The notes under the pieces: generated by a model
What the model saw: the letters and a program-made list of their open reading frames with translations, nothing else
Told to the model about the DNA's origin: nothing
The model's database searches: none
Part shown: piece by piece, positions 15,856 to 25,831 of the stretch
How the letters are laid out: the number at the start of each line of letters is the position of its first letter
Position numbering within the stretch: the first letter of the stretch is position 1
Program-made: the position numbers and the translations under genes
NCBI GenBank assembly: GCA_018695135.1
Contig: JABHOV010000103.1
Location: 1 to 37,302 of the forward strand
Direction: 5' to 3'
Source: Candidatus Melainabacteria bacterium
GTDB taxonomy: Bacteria > Cyanobacteriota > Vampirovibrionia > LMEP-6097
DNA length: 37,302 nucleotides

Positions 15856-16113
15856 ATGGAAGATCTTGGTCTCAATCAACGCAAAACTATTGAAATGCTC
15901 AATAAATTACTTCACGCGGCACGACGTGCCCATGAAAATGGCAAAGACAGAGCACTAAGCAAAATTATCGAGGAAGCCAGTAGACTTGGTTCTCAATTAA
16001 ATGACCATATGGACAGCCGCAAAGCACCAATGAATGCTGCGGATTTTTACAGAGCCTATTTATCAGAAAAGAAACCGGAATTTGTGCGAGTTGAGGGTGT
16101 GGTTGTAGAATAA
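15856..16113 (+). CDS. Small hypothetical protein
   Basis: Not recognised. It encodes 85 residues, charged and mostly helical (QRKTIEMLNKLLHAARRAHENGKDRALSKI), with a C-terminal PEFVRVEGVVVE strand. No signal peptide or membrane segment is seen. It converges on fur, whose stop lies 45 bp downstream. No clear Shine-Dalgarno is seen. Confidence 0.6.
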   Translation: MEDLGLNQRKTIEMLNKLLHAARRAHENGKDRALSKIIEEASRLGSQLNDHMDSRKAPMNAADFYRAYLSEKKPEFVRVEGVVVE

Positions 16114-16157
16114 AGATTTTGCAAAAGCTGTAGCGCTCTAAAGCTATAAGGCCTCTT

Positions 16158-16622
16158 TTACTGCCTATGAGTTCTTTTCTCATCATCGTCCCCGTGTGGG
16201 CAATTAGCAAAGATTTGAAATTGCATATCAACGATCTCAACACCGTGTTTTTCGGCGATACGTTTGCCTAATTCATTAACCAAGTCATCTTCAAACTCAA
16301 TTGTTTTGTTGCAATTGAGGCAAATAATGTGGTGATGCGGCGGGGCATCTGTATCAACAAGCTCATAGTGCTTGTGAGTCTCAGCAAAATCAAGCTCACG
16401 CAGGATGTTCATTTTGACGAGCATTTTGAGGGTGCGATAAGTAGTTGCAAGTGAGATCTGCTCACTGCCTTCTTTGAGTATGTCAAAAACATCCTCAGCA
16501 GAGAGATGTTTGTCTCCTGCCTCATGAAAAATCCGAATTACCGTCTCTCTTTGAGGAGTGACCCGGTAGCCTTGTTCTCTCAAATTCTTGAGCATTTCTT
16601 CTGTCTTGTCGTCTATTGTCAT
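16158..16622 (-). CDS. fur: Fur family metal-dependent repressor
   Basis: DNA-binding regulator of iron (or related metal) genes. The 154-residue product has the winged helix with RVTPQRETVIRIFHE and SLATTYRTLKMLVKMNIL (recognition helix), then the metal/dimer domain with HKHYELVD, PPHHHIICLNCNKTIEFED and a terminal FANCPHGDD. The first CxxC zinc pair is present. The second pair is reduced to one Cys followed by His, so the structural zinc site may differ. It starts at ATG 16622 with an AGGAAA site. Its promoter -35 region is covered by a perfect palindrome (16688-16709), predicting self-repression. Fur, PerR and Zur cannot be told apart from sequence alone. The ferredoxin boxes favour Fur. 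Confidence 0.92.
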   Translation of the reverse strand: MTIDDKTEEMLKNLREQGYRVTPQRETVIRIFHEAGDKHLSAEDVFDILKEGSEQISLATTYRTLKMLVKMNILRELDFAETHKHYELVDTDAPPHHHIICLNCNKTIEFEDDLVNELGKRIAEKHGVEIVDMQFQIFANCPHGDDDEKRTHRQ

Positions 16623-16676
16623 TTAATTTCCTGTCTCTCTAGTTAACGCAACTAACGTTCCGTTCTCATCGCTATG

Positions 16677-16709
16677 ATTATAGCAGCTTATTGAGAATAT
16701 TCTCAATAA
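16677..16709 (-). promoter_or_regulatory. fur promoter with Fur box
   Basis: Minus-strand TATAAT (16677-16682) lies 18 nt from TTGAGA (16701-16706). The -35 sits inside a perfect 22-bp palindrome at 16688-16709 with core TGAGAATATTCTCA. A repressor bound there would block RNA polymerase. Confidence 0.75.
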
Positions 16710-16715
16710 CATTAG

Positions 16716-16885
16716 TAACACCGGGTCGTAACGGTGTAACGTTTCGTTACGTCATTAACACCGGGTGATAACAGCGTAACGCTTTGCTAATACAGGTTGT
16801 TATCAAGCAGCTATTATACTGACAAATCACAATAGGTACATACAAAGCGTTACGGTGTTATCACCCGGTGTTAATGACGTAACGA
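16716..16885. repeat. Family-B REP cluster (inverted pair plus half unit)
   Basis: Two 43-bp family-B units face each other at 16745-16787 and 16842-16884, with a partial unit (ACCGGGTCGTAACGG type) at 16716-16744. Their shared core is AACACCGGGTGATAAC. The pair could fold into a long hairpin or act as a transposase-less element. It fills most of the 314-bp gap between fur and fliP, which otherwise holds only the fur promoter and the fliP box. Confidence 0.85.
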
Positions 16886-16923
16886 TTCTTTTCGAAACCA
16901 TATGGTCATAGTTGGCGTCTAGG

Positions 16924-16929
16924 TATAAG
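16924..16929 (+). promoter_or_regulatory. -10-like box TATAAG before fliP
   Basis: TATAAG ends 7 nt before the fliP ATG. The same hexamer and spacing occur before the gene at 19475. Confidence 0.4.
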
Positions 16930-16936
16930 GCTAACT

Positions 16937-17655
16937 ATGTATAGACTCGCGATATTAATTCTTACACTACTCCCACAAGCGGTTCTTGCAGCACCTGGTA
17001 TTTCGCTCAACCTTGGAGACGGCACTGAAGGTGTAGGTACAGGTGTACAAATCCTAATTATGCTCACCATCTTGAGTGTGGCTCCGTCAATATTCTTAAT
17101 GACCACTAGTTTTATACGATTCATTATCGTATTTGGAATGCTCAGAACAGCAATGGGGCTGGGGCAACTTCCTCCGACACAAATCCTCGTTGGTCTATCT
17201 TTAATCTTGACCTTCATGGTTATGCAACCGACCTTTGATCGAGTCAACGCCGAAGCACTGCAACCATTCATGCAACAGCAAATAGATGAACAAACTTTTT
17301 TCAAACGCGCTTTTGAACCAATGAAAGACTTTATGATCAGACAGACAGACAGCTCCGAGTTTGAACTAGCACTAAGAGTCGCTGACATCGAAAAACCAGA
17401 AAGCCTCGACGACCTACCACCTCACATCATGGTAGTCTCGTTCATTCTGAGCGAACTAAAAAAAGCATTCAAAATTGGCTTTATGATCTTCATGCCTTTC
17501 ATTGTTATAGACATGATTGTAGCCAGTGCCCTGGTCTCGATTGGTTTGATGTTCTTGCCGCCTACTACTATCTCGCTGCCATTTAAAATCGTGCTCTTTG
17601 TATTAATTGACGGCTGGGCACTCTTAAGCGAAGGCTTGATGAAAGGATTTGCATA

Positions 17656-17656
<1 letters not shown>
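16937..17656 (+). CDS. fliP: Flagellar export gate protein FliP
   Basis: Integral membrane part of the flagellar type III export gate, forming with FliQ and FliR the channel through which rod, hook and filament proteins leave. The 239 residues begin with a cleavable signal (MYRLAILILTLLPQAVLA), typical of FliP. LTILSVAPSIFLMTTSFIRFIIVFGMLRTAMG and LPPTQILVGLSLILTFMVM follow. The C-terminal half has FKIGFMIFMPFIVIDMIVASALVSIGLMFLPP, the second family signature. Its stop overlaps the fliQ ATG by 1 nt. Only this pair of flagellar genes is visible here. The injectisome homologue SctR is less likely given the cleavable signal and overall length. Confidence 0.93.
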
Positions 17657-19460
<1,804 letters not shown>

Positions 19461-19461
19461 C

Positions 19462-19467
19462 TATAAG
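19462..19467 (+). promoter_or_regulatory. -10-like box TATAAG before 19475 gene
   Basis: TATAAG ends 7 nt before ATG 19475. No Shine-Dalgarno fits in between. Confidence 0.4.
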
Positions 19468-19474
19468 TTTATTA

Positions 19475-19711
19475 ATGGATCACAGGTATGATAGAGCCAA
19501 TGAATTTAAGGCAAAAGCACAGTTTTTCTTCGGGTCAATACTATGTACACCATTCTGCTTAGGTTTCTCAAACTGGTTAACAGGAGAGTTTGAACCTCAA
19601 GTTTATCAAATCAAAGCTGCAGCAATATTACTAGCACCAGGAGTATATTTCATAAATAATAGCTATGGTATCATGAAAAAGAGAGACGAAAACCATGTTA
19701 GATTTCATTAA
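19475..19711 (+). CDS. Small membrane protein
   Basis: Not recognised. It encodes 78 residues with two hydrophobic stretches, about 17-35 (FFFGSILCTPFCLGFSNWL) and 45-62 (IKAAAILLAPGVYFINNSY), so it is probably a two-pass inner-membrane protein. It overlaps the next gene by 17 nt and heads a run that continues into comM. The leaderless-type box and the overlap support it as a real gene. Confidence 0.55.
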   Translation: MDHRYDRANEFKAKAQFFFGSILCTPFCLGFSNWLTGEFEPQVYQIKAAAILLAPGVYFINNSYGIMKKRDENHVRFH

Positions 19712-19883
19712 AGAACAGCTAAATAATCCAGAAACTATTGCTGTTTTAATTATGTTCGGAGTCTGGGCTTATGCTTCACGTTTTGAAATCTTCCAGTGGA
19801 CCGAGAAACAAGACCTTAGTGCTTTTGCTGACAAGGAGTTAAATGTACAGCAAAACCCACTCAGCGACCCTCGAGGGAATTAA
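19695..19883 (+). CDS. Small protein with one hydrophobic helix
   Basis: Not recognised. It has 62 residues: an N-terminal amphipathic part (MLDFIKEQLNNPE), one hydrophobic helix about 14-28 (TIAVLIMFGVWAYAS) and a polar tail. The start overlaps the previous gene by 17 nt, and the end overlaps comM by 41 nt. Part of the tail is therefore encoded by DNA that also encodes the ComM N-terminus. Confidence 0.45.
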   Translation: MLDFIKEQLNNPETIAVLIMFGVWAYASRFEIFQWTEKQDLSAFADKELNVQQNPLSDPRGN

Positions 19884-21393
19884 CGCACAAATTATTGAAG
19901 TTGAACTTGATTCTGGAGGAGGTATGCCTGGATTCAATATCGTTGGGCTTGCTAGTAAATCAATCAGCGAGTCCAAAGATCGTGTCAGAGCGGCTTTAGA
20001 ATCGAGCAACTATCCACTAGACGCTGGCAAAATCCTGGTTAATCTAATTCCTGCTCACTTGCCCAAAGAAGGTAGTCATTTTGATTTGGCGATAGCTGCA
20101 ACGCTGATGGTCAATCACGGCTATATTAATGTAGCTCCTCAATTACTTGCCAGCTGTTGTTTTTTTGGTGAGCTCTCGCTCAATGGCAAGCTCAAACAAA
20201 TCATTGGGCTACTACCACTAGCCTTGCAAGCGCAAGAAGCCAAGATCAAACATATAGTAGTTCCCTATGATAACCGTAATGAAGCGAGCTTGATTAAACT
20301 AGCAAGCAAATCTAATTCTGAGATTTATGCAATCAACAATCTCTTTGAGCTTCAATCATTGATTGAAGCAATTGATAGAGGTAATAATGAAGTCTTGCAA
20401 CAATACCAAGTGCCGGTATTAGACAGAACCAAACTCCAAAGCAAAACAAAACCCAATCGCGATCTGAGCGAGGTTATCGGGCAAGAGCAAGCCAAACGTG
20501 GCTTGGAGATTGCTGCAGCGGGAGGGCATCATGTACTCATGATTGGTCCACCTGGTTGCGGTAAATCAATGCTCGCCAATCGTTTTATTGATTTACTACC
20601 AGCTCTTAGTTTTGATCAAGCACTTGAACTAACTAAGATCTACAGTATCAGCGGTATGAGCAACGGTGACTTGATGCTAGAACCGCCGCTGCGAGCGCCG
20701 CATCACAGCGCCAGTAACGCCGCGCTAGTTGGTGGCGGCTCCAAAGTCAAACCTGGCGAAGTGAGCCTGGCTCACAACGGTGTCTTGTTTCTTGATGAGC
20801 TTACTGAATTTAACCGGCATAGCATCGAGCAGCTCAGGCAAATACTTGAGGACAAATCAATCAACATTAATCGCATCAGGCAATCCTTGCGTTTTCCAGC
20901 GAGCTTTACTTTGATTGCCGCTTGCAATCCTTGTCCCTGCGGCTATTTGGGCGACACAGTCAAACCTTGCTCCTGCTCTCCCAGACAAATAACTAATTAC
21001 TTAGGTAGACTTTCTGGTCCGCTACTAGACCGCATTGATATGCATATAGAATTGTGCCGGCTTGATTACGATCAAATCAAAACACTCAATCGCCGTGCCA
21101 GCGGCTCGACTCTAATCAAAAACTCTAGTCTCACTGAGACTTGCAAAGCCAAAATCATCAAAGCACGTCAGTTTGCCAAGCAAAAATCACAAGGTCTAGT
21201 CTTAGAACAAAGCGAACTGGAGTTTATGGACAAAGCTATTTTGAATCTCGATCTTTCTGCTCGCTCTCACCAGAAGATCTTGCGGCTTGCCAGAACTATT
21301 GCAAACCTAGATGCGAGTGAGTTTATTAGAGTGCCACATTTAGCTGAGGCGCTTAGTTTCAGGGCTATTGATTGGGAGAGGTATAGGAAGTAG
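19843..21393 (+). CDS. comM: ComM-type Mg-chelatase-like AAA+ ATPase
   Basis: AAA+ ATPase of the YifB/ComM family; in naturally transformable bacteria ComM is a helicase that aids branch migration of incoming DNA. The 516 residues have the N-terminal domain (GINAQIIEVELDSGGGMPGFNIVGLASKSISESKDRVRAAL), Walker A MIGPPGCGKSMLANR, Walker B NGVLFLDELTEFNR, sensor CNPCPCG with nearby CSCSP (cysteine motif) and the arginine region GPLLDRIDMHIE. AAGGAG precedes the ATG. Full length for the family. Confidence 0.95.
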   Translation: MYSKTHSATLEGINAQIIEVELDSGGGMPGFNIVGLASKSISESKDRVRAALESSNYPLDAGKILVNLIPAHLPKEGSHFDLAIAATLMVNHGYINVAPQLLASCCFFGELSLNGKLKQIIGLLPLALQAQEAKIKHIVVPYDNRNEASLIKLASKSNSEIYAINNLFELQSLIEAIDRGNNEVLQQYQVPVLDRTKLQSKTKPNRDLSEVIGQEQAKRGLEIAAAGGHHVLMIGPPGCGKSMLANRFIDLLPALSFDQALELTKIYSISGMSNGDLMLEPPLRAPHHSASNAALVGGGSKVKPGEVSLAHNGVLFLDELTEFNRHSIEQLRQILEDKSININRIRQSLRFPASFTLIAACNPCPCGYLGDTVKPCSCSPRQITNYLGRLSGPLLDRIDMHIELCRLDYDQIKTLNRRASGSTLIKNSSLTETCKAKIIKARQFAKQKSQGLVLEQSELEFMDKAILNLDLSARSHQKILRLARTIANLDASEFIRVPHLAEALSFRAIDWERYRK

Positions 21394-21432
21394 ACTCGAG
21401 GTCTGAGGCTGAAAGCTACAGGCAGAAACTGT

Positions 21433-21438
21433 TACAAT
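21433..21438 (+). promoter_or_regulatory. -10 box TACAAT before DUF2283 pseudogene
   Basis: TACAAT ends 6 nt before ATG 21445. The spacer GAGGCT is identical to that before the secreted protein at 7141. Confidence 0.4.
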
Positions 21439-21444
21439 GAGGCT

Positions 21445-21669
21445 ATGGCAGCAAAAGTAAAAATCATGTACGACCAAGTTGGTGAAACTCTCACCATATA
21501 CTTTAACGAGCCAAGTGCAAATCATATTTGCGAAGAACTAGGTAATGGCAGCCTATTAATCAAAGATTAAAACACAGGTGAAACAGTTGGCTTTGAGCAG
21601 CTAAACTATAAACCAAAGGAACCACATCGGCTAATTATTGAAAGTGAGAGTTTTAGTAAACCTCAGTAA
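21445..21669 (+). pseudogene. DUF2283-like gene with an in-frame stop
   Basis: The frame starts MAAKVKIMYDQVGETLTIYF, the opening of small DUF2283 proteins (unknown function, often near toxin-antitoxin genes), and runs to GSLLIKD. A TAA at 21568-21570 interrupts it. The same frame continues with NTGETVGFEQLNYKPKE and ends at TAA 21667-21669. Without the stop it would be a 74-residue protein of normal length, with the typical acidic-turn-then-VGFE strand. One base change (AAA, GAA or CAA to TAA) explains it. The end overlaps the opposing gene by 17 nt. Confidence 0.7.
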
Positions 21670-22807
21670 GCTTAGTAAGTGCAATATTCATCATCTCTTC
21701 ACGAATTTCTGCAAGAGCTTCTCTTTTAGTTTTCGAAAATGAACCATAAGTCTCAGTAAGTCTATAAGCCTGAGCCAAGATCTCTAAAGCATTTTGCATA
21801 ATCGGCTTTGAACCTCTACTATTAACAAATTTATCATTAATTGCAACCCTTCTGTAATGGTCTGCCGCATCTTGAGGTGACAAAGTTTCACGCCCACTAT
21901 GACCAACCAATGTATCCCAATCATGTTCACTCTGTCCAGTAAGACTTAAAATCATTTTTTCTAAATCTACAGTCTCATTTGGTGTAGCATCAATTGTCTC
22001 TTGAACTAAGCTTGTTCCTTGACTACTAATTGCAGGATCAAATGGTATTGGAGCTACAGCGGGTAATTCTATTTCAGGTGATGGAGTCGTAGAAATTGAT
22101 TTAAGTTGATTTATTAATTTAACAAATCTTGTAACCGATGCATCTTCTGCTTGTTTCTGCTCACCATTCTCATTTAATATATATGTGCGTAGTAAAGCGT
22201 CAACAATAAAATATTTTTGTTCAGAAGTTAGTTTATCAAAGCCAGCTTGTTTCAACTTAGCTTTTAAATTAATAGAATCACCTTGCCTACGATCAATTGT
22301 TTCAGATGATTGTTTTAACACAATAGCATCGACTAATTTGTGTAACATAGCTGCAGCAGTATTTTCATCTGTAGCTTGTTGCATAGCAACTTGATGAACA
22401 GCAATTTCCAATGGGTCATTATTTAAGGTTTTGTCATCTTGCCAATGAAGAGCACTATCACCAGAAACAAAATCTGTTAAGAATTGTGTCCACGGTATTA
22501 CTGTTGCACTAGAAAACAACTCAGGGTTTGAACTTATCGAAGCAAAAGTTGATCTAACAAGATTACCACCATTGGAAATCATATGATCTGCTTCTCCTTG
22601 ATTAGGTCTCAAACGTTGCTTGTTATCAACTTTAAAAAACTTCTGAAGAAATTGATCGTAACTAATATTTTTTGACGCCCTGGGTAAAAGACTAGGAAGA
22701 ATAGACTCTGGTACAAAAGACAAATCAATCTGCTGTTGGGCTCTCCTTGGTGGAGAATCAACTCTTACTGTTGTTACTAATTCCGATCCTCTACTAATTG
22801 CTGTCAT
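21653..22807 (-). CDS. Hypothetical protein
   Basis: Not recognised. It has 384 residues, soluble, without a signal peptide. The N-terminal about 40 residues are Ser/Arg/Pro-rich. Residues about 45-230 are mainly helical (YDQFLQKFFKVDNKQRLRP, TAAAMLHKLVDAIVLKQSS). A Pro/Thr/Ser linker lies around 245-285. The C-terminal about 90 residues are helical, with AADHYRRVAINDKFVNSRG and NALEILAQAYRLTETYG in a TPR-like rhythm. TATACT lies about 19 nt before the ATG on the minus strand. A loose likeness in the repeat rhythm to the 12863 product may be only compositional. Confidence 0.7.
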   Translation of the reverse strand: MTAISRGSELVTTVRVDSPPRRAQQQIDLSFVPESILPSLLPRASKNISYDQFLQKFFKVDNKQRLRPNQGEADHMISNGGNLVRSTFASISSNPELFSSATVIPWTQFLTDFVSGDSALHWQDDKTLNNDPLEIAVHQVAMQQATDENTAAAMLHKLVDAIVLKQSSETIDRRQGDSINLKAKLKQAGFDKLTSEQKYFIVDALLRTYILNENGEQKQAEDASVTRFVKLINQLKSISTTPSPEIELPAVAPIPFDPAISSQGTSLVQETIDATPNETVDLEKMILSLTGQSEHDWDTLVGHSGRETLSPQDAADHYRRVAINDKFVNSRGSKPIMQNALEILAQAYRLTETYGSFSKTKREALAEIREEMMNIALTKLTEVY

Positions 22808-22965
22808 AATATTACCTACACTAATAAGTATATACTAATCACCATCCTCCGTCAAGTCTTATCTTGAAATATTTACGGTGACAAATTAATATCTTTCAAT
22901 ACTAACCTCAAATAAGCACAAATCCTTCTTTCACAAGCATGAATTAAGTATTTATAGTTTTTTCA

Positions 22966-22990
22966 GAATATACCCCACCTGGGTATATTC
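22966..22990. repeat. Perfect hairpin next to a family-B REP
   Basis: GAATATACCC (22966-22975) pairs with GGGTATATTC (22981-22990) around a 5-nt loop. It directly abuts the family-B unit that begins at 22990. Possibly part of the same insertion. Confidence 0.6.
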
Positions 22991-23032
22991 GTTACGCTAT
23001 CAACACCGGGTGATAACGGCGTAACGCTTTGT
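22990..23032 (+). repeat. Single family-B REP unit
   Basis: A solitary 43-bp copy of the RAYT2 terminus, 40 bp before prmC. It differs at a few positions from the copies flanking RAYT2. Together with the hairpin before it, it is the main content of the 265-bp gap; the rest shows nothing I recognise. Confidence 0.85.
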
Positions 23033-23059
23033 ATGTACATGTAACCATGAATTTAGAGC

Positions 23060-23065
23060 TAAAAT
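23060..23065 (+). promoter_or_regulatory. -10 box TAAAAT before prmC, leaderless spacing
   Basis: TAAAAT ends 7 nt before the prmC ATG at 23073. No Shine-Dalgarno is present. Confidence 0.45.
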
Positions 23066-23072
23066 AATCTCA

Positions 23073-23987
23073 ATGGCTTCACAGCAAACCACACTCAAAG
23101 AAATCTACCAGCAGCTCAAATCGAGCCTCAAGATTGCCGAGGCTGAGCAAGAGTCGCGAGTAATTCTCCAAACAATTCTAGGACTAAGTCCTAGCCAATT
23201 GATTACTGAAGACACTCAAATCATCACCAAAAACCAAGCAGCACATATCTACTCTGTCCGAGACCAGCGCAACAAAACCAGAACACCACTTGCCTACTTG
23301 CTGGAAGAAGCTGCTTTTGGGGACATGATGCTTTTTGTTAATCAAGATGTTTTGATTCCAAGACCAGAAACAGAACTACTTGTTAAACAAACTCTCGCTG
23401 AAATCAAAATCAGAGACACTCATCAACCACGCATCCTTGATCTTGGCACTGGTTCAGGATGCATTGCAATTGCACTCAAACGTGCCTTGCCAGCAGCTCG
23501 GGTTTATGCCTCCGATATTTCCAAAGCAGCTCTGACAGTTGCTGCAATCAACGCCAAACAATACGAAGTCGATATTGAATTTGTTATGGGAGACTACCTC
23601 GAGCCATTCATTGGCAAATCCCGTTCACCAGTAGCTTTGCCGGTCATGCGCGGCAAGCCTCCTTACTTTGATGTGATAGTTTCTAATCCACCCTATATCT
23701 CAGAAGCCGACTACAAAGAACTAGAACCTGAAGTTCAGCACGAACCCAAACACGCACTCACCGGTTTTCCTTATAAACAAATCAAAAACCAAGTGCTTGA
23801 AGCTAAGTTACTTGAAGAAGGTGGTTTTATGGCTTTTGAATTTGGGCAGGGGCAACGCCCTCAACTTGAAGAGATTTTCCCTCAAGCCAAGTTTTATAAA
23901 GATCTAGAAAATAATGATAGGTTCTTAGTCTGGAAAAATGATCCAAAATCAGTGATGGGATTTAAGCCCTTCGACAAAGGCGCCTAG
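23073..23987 (+). CDS. prmC: Release factor glutamine methyltransferase
   Basis: Methylates the glutamine of the GGQ motif in release factors RF1 and RF2, using S-adenosylmethionine. The 304 residues comprise a helical N-terminal domain (about 1-75, ending TPLAYLLEEAAFGDMM), the RPETELLV segment, SAM motif I ILDLGTGSGCIAIALK and the catalytic SNPPYIS at about 210-216. A stretch of about 15 residues before the catalytic motif (KSRSPVALPVMRGKPP) looks longer than in common PrmC. The 3' end runs 39 nt into the opposing coaX gene. Confidence 0.94.
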   Translation: MASQQTTLKEIYQQLKSSLKIAEAEQESRVILQTILGLSPSQLITEDTQIITKNQAAHIYSVRDQRNKTRTPLAYLLEEAAFGDMMLFVNQDVLIPRPETELLVKQTLAEIKIRDTHQPRILDLGTGSGCIAIALKRALPAARVYASDISKAALTVAAINAKQYEVDIEFVMGDYLEPFIGKSRSPVALPVMRGKPPYFDVIVSNPPYISEADYKELEPEVQHEPKHALTGFPYKQIKNQVLEAKLLEEGGFMAFEFGQGQRPQLEEIFPQAKFYKDLENNDRFLVWKNDPKSVMGFKPFDKGA

Positions 23988-24674
23988 CAACTCTCCATCC
24001 TCAATATGCTTATCAAAGTAGTTCAGGAAGCTGCTTGCGTCACCGCCAGTACAAATAGTTAATGTCGGCTGATCGTTATTAATTAAATTGCGAGCTCTAA
24101 AGATCCATTCATTGACTAATCCCAAGTGCGCTGTATAAGTCCCACGAACAATCGCATCTCTTGTATTATTAGTTTTCATATCCGCCTCTCCAAGCAAGTT
24201 CATATGGTCTTCAGAAAAATCAGCAAGCCCATCACAGTCCTCGCTCAAAGCCTTCATACTCGCTCTTAAACCAAGACTAATAAAACCACCCAAGAATTCT
24301 CGCTTGGTATTAGCGACACCAATAGTAGTTGCAGTACCAAAGTCCATAAGAATTATATTAGATCCAGGATTCAAATCCAAAGCGCCAATTAATTTAGCGA
24401 CTCTATCAGCACCAAGCCCAGGATAAATTCCAGCCAAAAGCTTTTGTTTCAGGGGATCAAAAATCTCCAAACTATTAAGCTCACGCTTAGCTTTAAGCTC
24501 ATCTACAACCAACTGAGTCTGACTTGGCACAGACGAGATAATGTAAGTATCATAACTAGAATCATTCGGTAAATCATCAACACTGAGATACAGGTAAAAT
24601 CCAGGCAAATCCACCAAGTAATACTTCACTCGCGAGTTACCTAGGTCTATAATTAAGTCGTGAGCTTTTTTCAA
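23949..24674 (-). CDS. coaX: Type III pantothenate kinase
   Basis: First step of coenzyme A synthesis, phosphorylation of pantothenate, by the CoaX class of the ASKHA fold. The 241 residues show LIIDLGNSRVKYYLVD (D-GN-K phosphate-1 motif), YPGLGADRVAKLIGA, MDFGTATTIGV (phosphate-2), FLGGFISLGLRAS and the C-terminal TICTGGDAS (adenosine motif). The annotated start is a TTG at 24674, since the fold begins at once; no Shine-Dalgarno is visible and the exact start is uncertain. It overlaps prmC (39 nt, tail to tail) and the Yip1-like gene (15 nt, head to head). Confidence 0.9.
   Translation of the reverse strand: MKKAHDLIIDLGNSRVKYYLVDLPGFYLYLSVDDLPNDSSYDTYIISSVPSQTQLVVDELKAKRELNSLEIFDPLKQKLLAGIYPGLGADRVAKLIGALDLNPGSNIILMDFGTATTIGVANTKREFLGGFISLGLRASMKALSEDCDGLADFSEDHMNLLGEADMKTNNTRDAIVRGTYTAHLGLVNEWIFRARNLINNDQPTLTICTGGDASSFLNYFDKHIEDGELLGAFVEGLKSHH
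24648..24653 (+). promoter_or_regulatory. -10 box TATAAT inside coaX, leaderless spacing
   Basis: TATAAT ends 6 nt before GTG 24660. The promoter lies inside the opposing coaX reading frame. Confidence 0.5.
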
Positions 24675-25175
24675 AATATTTACTCGGTAATTTTTAGACC
24701 AGGACTAGCCTTCGGTCAACTAGCCAATAATTATAGCTCAGGCCTTTTGCTTGAAGCCATAATCATTCTTAGCATCATTGCCTCTATCCAAAATCAACCC
24801 AATATCGCTGGCATACTTGGTTATCTTAGTTCTTGGCTCATCACTAGCAGTTTGATTTTCCTTATGGCTTATATTTTCAAACTCAAAGCAAATGACTATC
24901 CTCGCTTTATCACCTTATTGGGTTTTGCCAATATTCCAATGATTTTCCTGGCACCTGCAACAATCATCAGCCAGTTCAATTCTGCTTTGGGTTTGATACT
25001 CAAACTAATTATTCTCATTTGGGCTTTCAATCTAAATATAATTGCAGTTACAGAACTTTGCCAAATCTCCAAACTCAAAGCGACTTTGATTTATTTATTA
25101 CCAGCACTTCTAATTACTTTAATTGCCATGAAATTTATCCTTGGTTCTATTGCACAACTGATGCTATTTTTTTAG
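24660..25175 (+). CDS. Yip1-like multi-pass membrane protein
   Basis: 171 residues with five or so membrane segments. The N-terminal FRPGLAFGQLANNYSSGLLLEAIIIL and the middle FITLLGFANIPMIFLAP match the pattern of the bacterial Yip1/DUF1282 family, whose function is unknown. It starts at GTG 24660, 6 nt after a TATAAT box, so the mRNA probably has no leader. It overlaps coaX head to head. A peroxiredoxin-like gene follows after 26 bp with its own box. Confidence 0.75.
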   Translation: MSFFQNIYSVIFRPGLAFGQLANNYSSGLLLEAIIILSIIASIQNQPNIAGILGYLSSWLITSSLIFLMAYIFKLKANDYPRFITLLGFANIPMIFLAPATIISQFNSALGLILKLIILIWAFNLNIIAVTELCQISKLKATLIYLLPALLITLIAMKFILGSIAQLMLFF

Positions 25176-25188
25176 GCTTACTATGAGT

Positions 25189-25194
25189 TATAAT
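25189..25194 (+). promoter_or_regulatory. -10 box TATAAT, leaderless spacing
   Basis: TATAAT ends 7 nt before ATG 25202. It lies in the 26-bp gap after the Yip1-like gene. Confidence 0.5.
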
Positions 25195-25201
25195 TAAACC
25201 A

Positions 25202-25708
25202 ATGGTACTCCTCGAATCGAGCACACTAGAATACGGTAAAGCAATCTGCGACTTTGATCTAGCTGATACAGTCAGTGGTCGCAATATCACAAACAAAGAT
25301 CTTAACAAGGACATTGTTGTAATTGCTTTCATCTGTAATCACTGTCCCTATGTAGTCAGAATCGCCGAGAATTTTTCTGCGCTTGCAGCCAAGACCAATG
25401 ACTTTGTTAACTGGATTGCAATCTCAGCCAATGATCCAGGCTATAGAGAAGATGATAGTCCTGAGAACATGAGCAAATTTGCCGCAAAATATAATTTCAA
25501 CTTCCCTTATCTTTTTGACGAGAGCCAAGAAGTAGCAAGAGCTTTTGGGGCGGTTTGTACGCCAGATATTTTCGTATACAAGCAAGGCAAACTAGCCTAC
25601 CACGCACGCTTTGAAGACCTAGAAAGAGCTATAGAGGATTTGAAAACTGGTAACAAGATCTCATTCCCAGACAAAGTTTCTGCCGGATGCTCTATTAAAT
25701 GGAAATAA
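25202..25708 (+). CDS. Peroxiredoxin-like thioredoxin-fold protein
   Basis: AhpC/TSA-superfamily protein of the PRX-like group that carries the motif CNHCPYV. The 168 residues show VIAFICNHCPYVVRIAENFSAL (about 41-62; two cysteines in C-x-x-C form), AISANDPGYREDDSPENM, FPYLFDESQEVARAFGAVCTPDIFVY and the conserved ending SAGCSIKWK. It is probably a cytoplasmic thiol reductase or peroxidase; the electron donor is unknown. A family-C repeat follows directly after the stop. Confidence 0.88.
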   Translation: MVLLESSTLEYGKAICDFDLADTVSGRNITNKDLNKDIVVIAFICNHCPYVVRIAENFSALAAKTNDFVNWIAISANDPGYREDDSPENMSKFAAKYNFNFPYLFDESQEVARAFGAVCTPDIFVYKQGKLAYHARFEDLERAIEDLKTGNKISFPDKVSAGCSIKWK

Positions 25709-25717
25709 AAATAGCCC

Positions 25718-25822
25718 GGAAATTCCCAATTGCTGCGTTACGCTCCTCCAATGATGTCATCATTGACGGCTCAGTCAACTCAGCCATCACTCTCGTCGCA
25801 AGCCTTGCACTTGAAAATTTCT
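25718..25822. repeat. Family-C repeat between convergent genes
   Basis: The block AATTGCTGCGTTACGCTC at one end and GTCGCAAGCCTTGCACTTG at the other form an imperfect inverted repeat. The centre TCATCATTGACGGC-CAGTCAACTCAGCC is shared with 29774-29894. It sits between the stops of the peroxiredoxin-like and TMEM14-like genes. Confidence 0.7.
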
Positions 25823-25831
25823 GAACTATTT

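Noticed and set aside
16158-16885. Family-B repeats before fliP as Fur-binding sites
   Set aside because: The Fur palindrome (16688-16709) is separate from the REP units, whose sequence (ACCGGGTGATAAC) is unrelated to the TGAGAAT half-site.
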